From contig OX291557.1 in assembly GCA_946406115.1 (NCBI GenBank), forward strand, positions 6,046,501-6,110,500: DNA of 64,000 bases. The letters are read 5' to 3'. Below are positions 1-11,528 of this stretch, in pieces. This DNA is from Apoda limacodes (lineage: Eukaryota; Arthropoda; Insecta; Lepidoptera; Limacodidae). The notes under the pieces are model-generated. The model saw only the letters and a list, made by a program, of their open reading frames with translations, did no database searches and had not been told where the DNA came from. The number at the start of each line of letters is the position of its first letter. Position 1 is the stretch's first letter. Both the position numbers and the translations under genes were made by a program.

Positions 1-390
1 AGAAATATGGATAGCCGTGGGAACTGTTAATCGAGATTATAAGTATCCTTTCAGTTTTGTCGGAGCCGAATGCTAAATCAATTGGTTGCTTGGTTACAGC
101 AACACTATGCCCCGGAGAAAGATGTATTCTAGTGGGAACTTCCTCTCGGGATAAAAAGTATTTTTTATTTTCTATCCTTCGGCCTCTTTGGTCGATGCTT
201 GTGCGATAAATAAAATAAACCATTTGCTCTGTTAAAGCTCACGGCCTCGCAATATCGCCCGTAAAAAATTTTACTATGTTCTAGTATGTTACCGCGCATT
301 CGCCTATGTAGACATTAAAAAAAAAGAAAGGTAAGTACTACAGAGACTATAGTATGGGGTTCTTAAAGAATAAGTTGTAAGCCCCTGAAT
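1..390. other. No recognised feature
   Basis: AT-rich sequence in which I see no gene, splice structure or known repeat. Confidence 0.4.
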
Positions 391-464
391 TTGCAAGAGT
401 TCATAGGCTGCGGTGACTGCTTATTACCATCAGGCGGGCCGTGTTTGCCACGTAAGTGCTATAA

Positions 465-1040
465 AAATATAGTCAGTCAGTTTACTCTTATATATATAAA
501 TAAGCTTTTCCCCGAAACTTCGTCCACGTGGACTTTTGATCCGCGTGAACTTTTCATATTTCAGGATAGCTTTTGACTGTTTACGGTTTTATTACCTACA
601 ATAATATCTACATTCTCATACAAATTTTCATTTCCTTTTTTTCTGTCAAGGGGATAATTTTTCAAAAACGGTGAAACACGTCAATCTTAATGTTAAACCT
701 AAATTTTATGCATTTAGCTTTAAAGATGACTGATTTCCATACACACTTCAAACCCCTGTTTAACCCCTTAGAAGATGAATTTTGTAAAACACTTTCTAAA
801 TGCTCGCGTATGTTATAACAAAAATGCCTCTACATAGTTTCAAGTCTCTAAGACATAAAGTTATCGGAATTCTCATACAAATTTGAATCCCCTTTTTTGA
901 TCTCTAGGGGATGGTTTTTTAAAAACGGTGAAACGTGAATCCTATTTTTTAATCTTAAGCTATCTAATTGATTTAGTTGAGATATGACAGATTTCCATAC
1001 AAATTTATATCAACAGTTTTACCCCCTAGGGATTGTATCA
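465..1040 (+). repeat. Dispersed repeat with recurring internal motif (copy 1)
   Basis: The segment contains CAGTCAGTCAGTTT followed by a TA-rich tract. It then has recurring blocks of the form CTCATACAAATTT, a run of C, and CTAGGGGATG or a variant, followed by 'AAAAACGGTGAAAC'. The same blocks recur at 3760-4450, so this is a dispersed repeat. I cannot assign it to a named family. No coding capacity is visible. Confidence 0.55.
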
Positions 1041-1640
1041 ATCTGCTAAACCTATCCGGCTACTAAGCTATATCGGTCCTTCATAATATTAAATTTTATA
1101 AAAAATATAATTTAAGAAAAAATAAAATAAAATTGTTATATAAAACTATCATATAGATCAAATTAATAATTTATTAGGATCGTGGAAGATCGAGGACTTA
1201 GAAAAAGTTAGCCAGGATCGTGGCGGTGGAGGTCTTAAATATTTTTATTGACTTTAAAAATACGGGCTTAAAACATTTATGTAGTTAAACACCTAAATTC
1301 AAAAATAAAATAGAATTCATTACTAGAACACCCGGGACAGCATAAGTTTACGTAGACATATATAGGTAGCGGCGAGCGTCGCGGTGCCACCATATATAAA
1401 GAAAGCGTATGAGATGGGCATATGCAAAATGCGAAAAATTTATATAAAATGTGATTTAGTATTGAGTGAATACATTCTAATATGAGAGGAATTATGTACC
1501 TTTCTGATGGCTAATAAAAGGTGGTAGTGTTGTAGTGACTTGAATATTGGAATGTATCTCTTTCGTTTGAATTAGCGATGGGTGTTGCTTGTTATGTTTG
1601 ATTGCTTGTACTGCTGCTATGCAATACAGGTAAAATGACC
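1041..1640. other. No recognised feature
   Basis: AT-rich. Short open frames here are not convincing as genes. Confidence 0.4.
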
Positions 1641-1902
1641 TTTTTTTTAACAGGCTTACGGTCCGCCTGATTTTAAGCGAGCACCGTAGACTATGGACGC
1701 TTACAACACCAAGAGTATCACTCGCGTGTTGCCGACCCCTTAAAAATCTAATAACTTCTTTCTTGAAGAACCCCATACTGTAGTCCTTAGTGAAAACCTC
1801 GGCAGGGAGCTCATTCCACAACCCAAGCGTTCGCGGTAGGAAGTTTCTCTGAAACCGCAGTGTACGCGACCATTTTGGTTCTAAAGTGTGAATTCCCTGC
1901 CG
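1641..1902 (-). mobile_element. Jockey-like LINE family A, 3' end fragment
   Basis: The poly(T) at 1641-1648 is the poly(A) tail on the minus strand. Reading leftwards from about 1902, the minus strand encodes the family A C-terminus (FLPRTLGLWNELPAEVF, then FFKKEVIRFLRGRQ). Upstream of 1902 the similarity stops, so the copy is 5'-truncated. It is a dead fragment. Confidence 0.85.
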
Positions 1903-2500
1903 ATAATATAATAATACCTCGCCTGGAAGAGGAGACAAGGAAATGATAGAGGCCCAGGGATCGGAAGCTTAAAACCTTCTGATCTCTCAGAATGTTTATC
2001 GTTAACATTCGTTAGTAGCTTTAAGTTAGTTACATTGGCTAAGCTCACAGGCGGTTTGAACGTCTCTCGCCTAACGTTTTGATCCATTTGATTGGGTCAA
2101 ATACGAATGTGAGTTCACTGCCGAAAGAATTGAACGACGACAATTGATTATACAGTGTAGAAGGGTAAAGGTTCTTGCCCCGAGATGTCTGTCAGAGTCG
2201 AAAATGACTCGTAAACCGTTGCCAAGTTGCGGAGAGTCGGACGCTAATTACGAGAAAGCGACAGTGATACTTCACCCACGCGACTGGTAACAACTCATGG
2301 AATCATATTTGGTTTGCGGCTAAATTCCTGAAAAGCTGCGATACTGAATATTACATAAATAGTTTATTAACACACACTTATTAAGTCGTTAAGCGATCAC
2401 ATAAAGTATAAACTATTATACCCGTACATTATACCTTTTCATGAAACCTTGATCATGTATGGTGTGGACGCCGGCTTGAAAACCGAAATGTATCATTTAT
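1903..2500. other. No recognised feature
   Basis: Mixed-composition DNA, less AT-rich than its neighbours. It may belong to the unidentified repeat that follows, but I see no frame or terminus. Confidence 0.3.
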
Positions 2501-2935
2501 ACTCTACGACTGAAGTACATGAATAAGTGGGGCTTATTCCGTCTTGCTCTTCGGAGTGTGCTAAGCATGGGTGAATTCCATGGCTGTTCCATTGGTACAT
2601 TATAATTAGTACCTACATAAATGGTTCAGTGGGATTATTGCGTCCTGCTCTTCGGAGTGTGATTAACACGAGACGTGCTCTCTTGACAATGTCATGGCTG
2701 TGTCTGTGCGAACGGATGTCACACTCTTTGGCCTAAGGCTGTGTGTTTGTGCTATGCACGCACAAAGATTTGTTCCTGAAATTAATTTAGACTTCGGTCT
2801 TCGGCTGCAACGATAATTTAATGGTTATACCATTTATGATGTCACACCTCTAGTCCTTTGGGGGATGTGCGCTAAGTTAGCCTCGGTATAAACACGTACC
2901 GTGGGAAGCGCTGGGTGGAGTTTCCCGCCTTCTTA
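2501..2935. repeat. Unidentified repeat with internal duplication
   Basis: GCTCTTCGGAGTGTG occurs at 2546-2560 and again at 2647-2661, each preceded by a related TTATTSCGTCYT stretch. This indicates a direct internal duplication with a period near 101 bp. The GC content is above the local level. It could be the untranslated end of a retroelement; no frame is recognisable. Confidence 0.35.
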
Positions 2936-3019
2936 TTTTTTTTTAGAAAAATAAAAAGCGAATAGGGGTAAAGGATACTACTTTCATTACAAGAACGGTG
3001 TTTCAGTTTTTCTTCCTAA

Positions 3020-3502
3020 TAGTCCAGTCAAATTAGAAAATAAAACAATATTAATGGTAGAGTTTTGAATTTTGGTGCATATGTTCATTAAGACCTCCCG
3101 TTGGGCATACTAAAAGTCCCCATCGATACCTGTTGCGCTCGCGCCGCCATCTTGGAAAAAAGGTACCCTTTTCAGTTTTTTGCTTATATCTCGGCAATGA
3201 GATCGTGGTGAAATCGTGGAAACAAAAACTTTAACTTATTAAATTTCCTATTAAAAAGCTAAGATTTATGTATCTCTAATATTTTAGCTCTAATCCGACA
3301 TTAAAAAGTTTTTTTTATATTTTTTGCTATCGATATACAGTTTTGTTTCTGTTTTCTCCTAAAATGTTCATATATAAGATATATATTCGATTAACTTATT
3401 CCATGACACTACCTAGAGATAGAAAAACCGACAGAGATGATGAAAAATAGGGAGAGAGAGAGAAATGAAGAGCCCAAAAATGTATCTAATTTGACTGGCC
3501 TA
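3020..3502. mobile_element. MITE with TA target sites and 16-bp inverted ends
   Basis: The left end GTCCAGTCAAATTAGA (3022-3037) is the inverse of the right end TCTAATTTGACTGGCC (3485-3500), with one mismatch. TA flanks both sides. TA duplication with short inverted ends is the pattern of Tc1/mariner-mobilised non-autonomous elements. The 480-bp interior has no coding frame. Confidence 0.7.
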
Positions 3503-3759
3503 TAAAGAACCTGCGGTCTACGTTAGACAATTAGGTCTTACCACTTAGCCGATCACACAGCCAAATCTTCATAGTTCAATTTTCAAGTTCCGTGTTCATA
3601 TTGTCTTATTATCTTTATTTCCATACTTGTTAGTTAGGTACGTGTACGTTAGGAGGAGGTAGGTAGTATATATTTTTTTTAGAGGTGGTTCATTCATTTT
3701 TATATGCTCGCTTATGTAATAATTAAAACTTAGGTGTAAAGTTTTGAAGTTCCTAATCA

Positions 3760-4460
3760 CAAAATTGTCGGAATTCTTATACAAATTTTCATCCCGATTT
3801 TGCACTCTATGGAATTATTCTCTAAAAATTGTGAAACACTGGCCTTGACTTATGAGAAAATATATTTTAACTGTGTACGGCGTTATCTACAGAAACATCG
3901 GAATTCTCATACAAATTTTTATTCCCTATATTGGCCTCTAGGGGATGATTTTCCAAAAACTTAGAAATACTTAAACCATAATTTGAATTTCCCGGTGAAA
4001 TACCATTTTTATTCATTTAGCTTCAAATACGATGGATTTTTATACAAACTTTCAACCCCTATTTTAGGGAATAAATTTTGCAAAATTCTTTATTCCTCGC
4101 CTTCGTAACAGCAGAAACCACTAAAAACACACAAACACCAAAATTCTCAGTCACATCCTCATTCCTTATTTTGCCCTTTAGGGGATGACGTTCCACTGAA
4201 AGGCCAAATACCAAGTTTTATGCATTTAACCTTAAAAATGACTGATTCGCATACAAACTTACAACCCCTATTTTACCCCATTAGAAGATGAATTTCCAAA
4301 AATACTTTCTTAGTATAATTATTATTATTCGTATTATTTATTTACGTTATTTAAGGAACGTTTGTGCAAAATTTCATGCTTCTATACCCAGTGGTTTCAG
4401 CTGTGCGTTGATCGATCAGTCAGTCAGTTTCTCCTTTTATGTATATATATATATATATAT
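3760..4460 (+). repeat. Dispersed repeat with recurring internal motif (copy 2)
   Basis: This carries the same blocks as 465-1040: GGAATTCTTATACAAATTTT, GGAATTCTCATACAAATTTT, CTCTAGGGGATGATTTTCC and CAGTCAGTCAGTTTCTCC. It ends in a TA microsatellite (about 4440-4470). The blocks are repeated several times inside the copy. Confidence 0.55.
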
Positions 4461-4469
4461 TAATATATA

Positions 4470-4690
4470 TAAATCTCGTGTCACAATGTTTGTCCTCAAT
4501 GGACTCCTAAACTACTGAACCGATTTTGATCAAACTTCGTAAATATCTGTTATTTGATCCAACTTAAAAGATAGGATAGTTTTTATCTCGATATGTCAAG
4601 TGCGAGCCGGACTCGGGCACTATAGGTAAAAACCAACTTTCGCCGGGTACAGAGGGACGGCAGCGGAACAACGTTCGCCGGGACAGCTAG
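4470..4690 (+). mobile_element. CTAG-ending Helitron-like non-autonomous repeat
   Basis: It contains ACTACTGAACCGATTTTGAT and ends ACGTTCGCCGGGACAGCTAG immediately before T. A CTAG 3' end preceded by a GC-rich short hairpin fits lepidopteran non-autonomous Helitrons. The assignment is by resemblance only. Confidence 0.45.
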
Positions 4691-4859
4691 TATATATATA
4701 TATATATATGTAGATATATAAACACACAACTGCGTTCCACCGCGCACTACGTACTTTGCAACTACTAAGAACTTATCAATCTTATAAATATACAAATCTT
4801 CATAGAATTAAGAAATACATCATAAATATATAAATGCATAGAAATATTTTTTCTTCGTT

Positions 4860-4985
4860 TGAAGCCCCCTGTAGGTTGGAGTTCAAGTCCTGGCTCGAGG
4901 TTGATCTTTTGACTGCATTTTTGCCATGAAAATATTAATTTATATTGATTATGTGTATGTATGTATATACATTAATAATATGTAA
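4860..4985 (+). repeat. Possible SINE remnant
   Basis: GAGTTCAAGTCCTGG resembles a Pol III box B, and the sequence becomes AT-rich afterwards. No clear box A is visible, so support is weak. Confidence 0.2.
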
Positions 4986-4989
4986 AAAA

Positions 4990-6030
4990 TAAGGTTTATA
5001 TTTCTATTCCCTTAGGAATTCTAAGTTAGAATAATGTGTCATATACCCATTTTCATCTTTTTTAGCTATATCTGTGCCAATAATAAAGTTGATAAGATGC
5101 TCTTTACAGCGCTGGTTAGAAATACTGCCCCATAAAGAAAACCCGACATATGTCACTCTATCGTTGCAAATTATCATATCGATTTGTTGCTCCGACGTAG
5201 TGCAAAACAAGTAACAGTCCTACATACCTACCAAATATGACGTGTATAATTTTATTTTATTTATTCTGAGGTGCAAAATTAATTAATCTATTAAATTAAA
5301 ACAACAAAGCAGCGAGTAAAAATCTTTTTTAATATAGAGACTTTATGTCCTCTAGAGGGTGCGATATTGAATTTGTATGACTTCACATAGCCTATAACCA
5401 GTGGACCATCAAGACGCTTCTAACGATACCTCATTTGTAAAATTTAGATAAGTAGTTTAGGGATTATGCGGTAATAGATAAACATACATTCCTACATACC
5501 TGTTAAAAAAACACCCTCCTACTTTTGAAGTCGGGCTAAAAGGAACAAACCAAGAAACACACTTCAGCATTTAAATTATTGAGTATGGAGTATGGATAAC
5601 TGAAAACTATATTTTTTTCATAAAATAATTGCTTGCGTCTAACTGAATATGTACGAGTATTAAACAAAAGTGTATCTTTTTTGAAGTGAAAACTTCTTTA
5701 GCGGCGTTGTGCACTTTTTTGTGATGGGTAAAAAATGTTAAACTCGCGTCAGGACACGTTACCTGATCGAAAATTCGTAAGACGTATCCCCCTCTCTTTC
5801 TACCTGAGCCTGCTGTTTCGTTTTTTTTTAGTACATGGGGAGTAGTACAGGGAGGTTGGATATGGGATTTTAATTCTATGACAGATTAGGATGTCAAATA
5901 TACTACGTCAAAAAAGTAAATAAACAAACATTATTATTTATAATAAATAAATATGTATACGAAGTGATCGGAAGTAAATAGCTAGTATGTTTTCACTTCT
6001 GCCGGCACTCCCGGAGTGCAACCCGTTTTT
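4990..6030. other. No recognised gene
   Basis: AT-rich sequence with short frames only. Small GC-rich patches near 5730-5800 and 6000-6020 look like repeat pieces, but I could not pair them with anything in the window. Confidence 0.35.
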
Positions 6031-6036
6031 TTTATA

Positions 6037-6181
6037 CCACTTAGGTTGCAAACAAGCTTACGGCCCGCCTGATGGTAAGCGGTCACCGTAGTCTATGGAC
6101 GCTTGCAACACCAGGGGTAGCATTCGCGCGTTGCCGACCCTTCAAAAACCTAATAACTTCTTTCTTGTAGAACCTCATACA
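6037..6181 (-). mobile_element. Jockey-like LINE family A, 3' end fragment
   Basis: The sequence from CCACTTAGGTTGCAAACAAG to the FFKKEV codons matches the family A 3' end in minus orientation. Only about 145 bp remains, and the copy is broken off upstream. Confidence 0.8.
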
Positions 6182-6419
6182 TCTTCGCTAAGGTGGCTTT
6201 ATATATGTCCCATAAGTGATAAATACCAGTTTTATAGTGATAAGCTTATTTAACACAAACTTTTAACTTCTTGGAATAAAAGAAAGCAAGCATGAAACCA
6301 TATTGGCCGAGCGAGTGAAGTTAGTGTATTTTTGTAACTTTGTGTGTTTGTTTGACGATAACTTGATTATAATTGCTCCAATTTTATGATTTTTGAATAA
6401 AGTCGTCGTTTCAACCTGA

Positions 6420-6645
6420 AGACGTACACTGTTGAAGGGTCTCTCCCTCCCCCATATGTCTCCACAACAGCCGGTCCTGCGGCTCTAACCAGGTCACCTG
6501 TCTACCTGGTAGGAGGCTATGTCACGCTACGTTCCAATCCGTGGTCACCACTAGAGAACCTTTCCTAGATGGTAGTTATCTGTTTGACGAGCGATATGGC
6601 CTGCCCATTGCCACTTCAGTTTGCTAACTTACAGAACTATTTCGG
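6420..6645 (-). pseudogene. RTE-like retrotransposon, C-terminal remnant
   Basis: On the minus strand the text LANLKWQWAGHIAR can be read, followed by frame-broken matches to the typical RTE-type tail (positions equivalent to ...RPRTG..., then a W-rich end). The 'LKW.WAGH..R' motif is typical of the C-terminus of RTE-like polyproteins. Several in-frame stops show that it is dead. The RT core is absent. Confidence 0.55.
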
Positions 6646-6805
6646 TAACTTTGGTTTATCAGCAAAGCGCTGAGCGACACTGAGCCGGATCGGTTGAGGG
6701 GTCGCGTGGATATGGGGTGAAAGACGAATGAATATTATAAGGCAAGGAATTATAATATTAAAACTTCAAATAAAAATAAAATATAGGGTTATTTTTCCCC
6801 GCTAT

Positions 6806-7198
6806 TCCACCCGCCCTAAATTCGGTTATCGGAGTAGGATTTCAATGGCAACTTCTCAATTATAGAAAAAGAACCAGCTCACGCTTGACGTTTTCAAGTA
6901 GTCTAATCTTGGACTCAAATTATCCCCATGCCAAATTTTACCGCGGTTTGTCCTGCCCTAAATTTGGTTATCGGAGTAGGATTTCAACTAAAACTCCTCA
7001 ATTATAGAAAGATAACCGACCTACACTCGACGTTTTTAAGTGTCTTTGTCTGTGTCTGTCTGTCTGTGTCTATGCCATTTCTTGGGACTCAAACTATCTT
7101 CATGCAAAATGTCATCTTAATTGGTACAGCGGTTTAAGCGTGAAGGGTAAACAGACAGACAGAGTTACTTTCGCAATTATAAATATTACTATGGACTA
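6806..7198 (-). mobile_element. Helitron-like repeat, partly duplicated
   Basis: On the minus strand this reads GAAAGTAACTCTGTCTGTCT, then TTCACGCTTAAACCGCTGTA, then a GGGC-rich end. The block CGGTTATCGGAGTAGGATTT, or the near-identical TGGTTATCGGAGTAGGATTT, is present at about 6821 and 6961. So there are two overlapping or tandem copies, the left one shorter. It is the same family as 21893-22096 and 50905-51207. Confidence 0.5.
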
Positions 7199-9091
7199 GT
7201 ATGGATTAAATATTCCTATGAATCTTTTTATCTCAGTTATAAAGTAGTTAGTAATCTGATGAAGTACGTAGGTACTTTAAATTTGTAAAAAATGGAAAAT
7301 CTCCGGAGGTCTCCGGGCGAAATACTAGTATAGTGTATTTATAAAATTTAGGTAAAGATTATAAAGTATATGAATGGAATATAGCGTCATCTACATGAAG
7401 CGGGCAGAACTAGTTCTGCGTCGTGATGTCTGTTGATCTACGGAGTTAATGGTAACCTCGCGGAGTAAAAGATTTCAACGCGCGCTGAAAGATGGCGTGC
7501 CGAGCCGTGCACAATGGGCAAACTATTATTTCTTAAGTAACTAGTTTAGGTTTTTAGTATTCGGAATTTTCTATCTCTTGTTGATTTGAAGGTTTCATGA
7601 ATGAATTAATTTACAGCGTAAAAATTATGCTTCTGTTTCTGTCACCATTATTTCATTATTTTAATCATGTTGTCTCGTCTTTTTTTGTTATCATCCTATC
7701 TGTGGCGGTATTGCGTTGTTTCAGTAAAAAACTAAGCCTTACCTAAATGACTATATCTCGTTAGCTATTTGAATCTAGTAAGTCGAGTTATTTTCAGAAG
7801 TAATTTCAGTCTATACGCTATTATTCCGGATTTCTCTACATTTGTAAGATTTGATTTTTTTTTATCGCATAAATAACTGGGGTTTTTTATGACATTTTTA
7901 GACGTGCTCTGTACGAATAAGTAAACCAGTTTTTAAGAAAACAAAACTTATAGACATAGAAGAATCCATTAACTTCCAGGATAAGTAATTTCCCTTCAAT
8001 TCAATTGAGATTTGGAGGAGAAAAGTGGGGAATACAGATCACCGATTTTGATATTTTTTTGTGACTAGATTTAATTAGCCCAAGTCGCAGTTGTCCCTAT
8101 CGCACATCGGTTTTTAGGCCCGGGTCTTAGTCTTAACGTGACAGCAATTATATGTTCAAACACCTATGAGTGTATTCGCTTGGGTCTTATATTTCCTATT
8201 CACGTGTTTATTGAGAAATATCAATTGATCAAGCTTGGCAAACGGATTGCTAGAGAGACTTAAAGGGAGATAATCTTATTTTAATTCAGATCGTATGTTC
8301 CCACGGGAATATTTTTAGCGGCATAATTTTTTGCATGACGTAACAGTGCATACGATTGGCTTGTTTTTTGCAGCTGTAGGGACCGAGTCGGACAAATAAT
8401 ACTTTTATCTCGACCAATAGGTAGGTCCCACGAGAAAAGGTTATTCTGTGGTTCAAACCACGGGTTCGCCGTTCGTTTAATTGTAATGGTGCCTTTGCTC
8501 CTTGCTTGTAACAGTAAAAAACTGGCTTTTCGTTCTTTCGTCACCAAGTGTCATGTAGTCGACTTGTCAAAACAAACCAAATGAGCCCAAACTCGATAAG
8601 TTTTCTATAACGTATTAAAGAGTTCCACTATCCACATTCTAGTTCCATCATCAGATCAAGTCAATGGAACCATATTATTGTATTGTCACCGGTATAACAT
8701 TCATTTACAAAGTTTCAAATTGATACGACAATTTGAAGTTCGTTAAATTGGACAACCGACATTTTTCACATATATAGTTAGTTAGTTACAGGTGAATCTA
8801 ATCATGATAAAAGACCCAAGCTATGTAAAATTTTAAGTTTTGTGCAAGGTTAAAAATTTTTTTGTAGTGCGTGGACATAACGCAGCGTCGCTACTTAAAT
8901 AACTCTAAAAGTGAGTATTTACGTGTTATAGTTTTATAAATGTGGTGCGAGAGTCGAATAAATAAATTACTGGGCTAAAATATCATATTATTTCCCCCAA
9001 CTTTTTCTTTTCTATTTCTGTTAAATAAGTGATGAAAATGGTGAAGTAAGACCGTAGGTTGTAAATAAGTCTTAGAGCTACATTAAAGGTT
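7199..9091. other. No recognised gene
   Basis: AT-rich DNA of almost 1.9 kb. The frame at 8281-8547 (minus) shows no recognisable domain and is not supported as a gene. Confidence 0.4.
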
Positions 9092-9780
9092 AAAGGGCAA
9101 AGGTTGCTGCTTTACATGTCACAAGTTCTGCCCCATATGGAGTACTGCTGCTAACTCTGAGCGGGTGCACCCGGATACCAGCTTGGCCCATTTGACTCGG
9201 TTCAACGACGGGCTGTGAGAATCGTCGACGACCCCAAACTTACTTGCCGTATCGAGTCCTTAAGTCTGAGGAGAGACTTTGCTTCCCTGTGTGTTCTACC
9301 GCTTGTACAATGGGATGTGTTCTGATGCATTGTTCTAAATGATGCCCACGGCTACTTTCTACCATTGCACCGCTTACCATTAGCAGGGAATTCATTCTCA
9401 CACTTTAGAACCGAAATGGTCACGTACAGTGCGGTTCCAGAGAAACTTACTCCCGCGAACGCTGAGGTCGTGGAATGAGCTCTCTGCAAAGGTTTTCTCC
9501 AAGGACTACAGTATGGGGTTCTTCAAGAAAGAAGTTCTTAGTACTTTCTAAACTACAACGCTTTGAGTAATTTATTTTTATATATTTCAAAAAGCAAAAA
9601 TGATAAATGTTTGTTTCTCGTGTAAGACCTGAAATATATAAATATAAAGAAGTTATTAGATTTTTGAAGGGTCGGCAACGCGCGAGTGATACCCCTGGTG
9701 TTACAAGCGTCCATAGGCTACGGTGACCGCTTACCATCAGGCGGACCGTAAGCTTGTTTGCAAACTTAGGTAGTGGTATA
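9092..9780 (+). mobile_element. Jockey-like LINE family A, 3' third with an insertion
   Basis: Homology starts near CAAAGGTTGCTGCTTTAC, in the post-RT domain (the equivalent of SGQRLLLYKSQVRPHMEYCC), and runs to the poly(A) near 9775-9785. Frameshifts are present. A 118-bp insertion (9542-9659) splits the copy and is flanked by AAGAAGTTCTTAG and AAGAAGTTATTAG, which look like a target duplication. Confidence 0.8.
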
Positions 9781-9799
9781 AAATAAAAAAATAATAATA

Positions 9800-11154
9800 A
9801 AGTCTTACAACTCCAGCTTTAGAGATATAAGTGATGAAACGAAAGAGCTGAGCATGCCCTTTAAAGAGGTGTTTAGTCCAGATACACTGTACGATAAACA
9901 GTGTTGCAGCCGATGGGTTCACATTCTTTCACTGCACATAGGGTGCAGTAATAAATTGGTTGATGGAATGAGATTAGAAACTGGTTACCTCCTTTAGGGG
10001 ATTAAAACCGAAAAAAAGATACATAGATCAATAATTCTTTAAAACCTTTTTTTTTTGTCTATATTTATGTAAAAAACTGTTAAAATTGTAATATTAAAAC
10101 ACTTAGCACTGTAGTTTATTTCAAACCTGTAATTTGTAGACAATTTTATTCACACCTCGTATTTACAAAAAAGTTAATACATAAATAATGGTTTATAAAT
10201 TACATAATTATATGAATATAACGTTAGTAAAAATTTCCGCAGAACAAAATATTCGATACCAAAGACTTAGTAAGATATAATTGTTGTTGCTTTAAACGAT
10301 ACGATTCATTAAAAAAACAGATATTGTTTAAATTATTCACACTTTTCTTAAATAATTAACATATTTTGTATCGTCGTTTATAACATTTTGGTTTCGGTAT
10401 CTATGTATATATTTATCCTATATTTTTTATTATTATATAGTCTTTATTTATAATAGTCCGATTTGAAAAAATGAGTTCAGTCATTATTTAGGTCAATGTC
10501 GTTAAGTTATATTATCTTTTCACACTTCCATCTAACGCAAATAACTTCACGTCGCAGAGCCTAAACCTGTGTGCATAGAATATTAAATGTAGGTTCCTTA
10601 TATGTCATGGGGTTCCACTGAGAAAGGATTTTGCGAAATTTATCCTCTAAGAAAAAAAGGAAAGATGCAGGTAAGTGAAGTTAAATATCAAGGACGTATG
10701 ATGGCTACTTAGGATCTTCAAAGAAGGTAAAATAGGGGCTGGAAGTTTGTATAAAAATCCGTCACTGCAAAGTATTCGTGTAATGATATCTAATCATTTT
10801 TGTACTGCAATTGCGCCTATCTTGTGTTTTCGATATGGTCCAGACCTTTTTCTTCACAGCTTGGTCGTTCTTTTGTGTCTCATATTGTCCTAAGGTATTA
10901 ACAGCATGGGTGACATTTGTTTTTTAACGTATTTTTGCATTTATTATCTACTATGTCTCTTATTCAGTTACCCAGGTAGGTAACAAGAAACATTATAGGT
11001 ATGTGCTATAAATAACCAGAGGCAACTGTGTCGTGATGTAGATCACAGACGAGATATGTCGGACTTGGCCTTGATTTTCAAGATCAACTCTTCGTTTCCC
11101 TTCGCCAGCGACGTGTCATACGGTTTTTTGATACTCTGCACTGTTGCAAGAAAA
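9800..11154. other. No recognised gene
   Basis: AT-rich. Near 10620-10780, weak minus-strand resemblance to the repeat of 3760-4290 is visible (GGAAGTTTGTATAAAAATCC). Nothing else stands out. Confidence 0.35.
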
Positions 11155-11280
11155 TACAGTGCAACAAACTTTTCTGACACGTCGCGTGGTCGCTAGTGTC
11201 GTGTTTCTTAACACCGTTTTAATATGGCGTCCGTAGTTTTGATTTCTGACTACAATGTCTGAAAAGTTTGTCGCACTGTA
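11155..11280. mobile_element. Short MITE with 24-bp inverted ends
   Basis: TACAGTGCAACAAACTTTTC at 11155 is inverted at 11257-11280 (GAAAAGTTTGTCGCACTGTA), with one or two mismatches over 24 bp. The interior is about 78 bp. A related end lies at 30236. A CAGTG terminus is reminiscent of hAT elements, but I do not see an 8-bp duplication. Confidence 0.65.
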
Positions 11281-11528
11281 GGAGTCTCCAAAAAATATTC
11301 TATATTCAGCAAAATCAACATTAGGGGAAGAACCGTTTTTGCTGATCTTGAAAGCGCGGATTTATAGGGTCCAGGGAGCTGGGAGAATGGTACGGGAGAT
11401 GTTTTTACCAAAATGCAGCCCTCGGTGACCACAATGCATAGAGTAACTTAGCCCCTCGCGTCAAGATTTGTTATTGCTCTATGATCATATATAATAAAGA
11501 TATAATATTATATATGATTTATATATTA

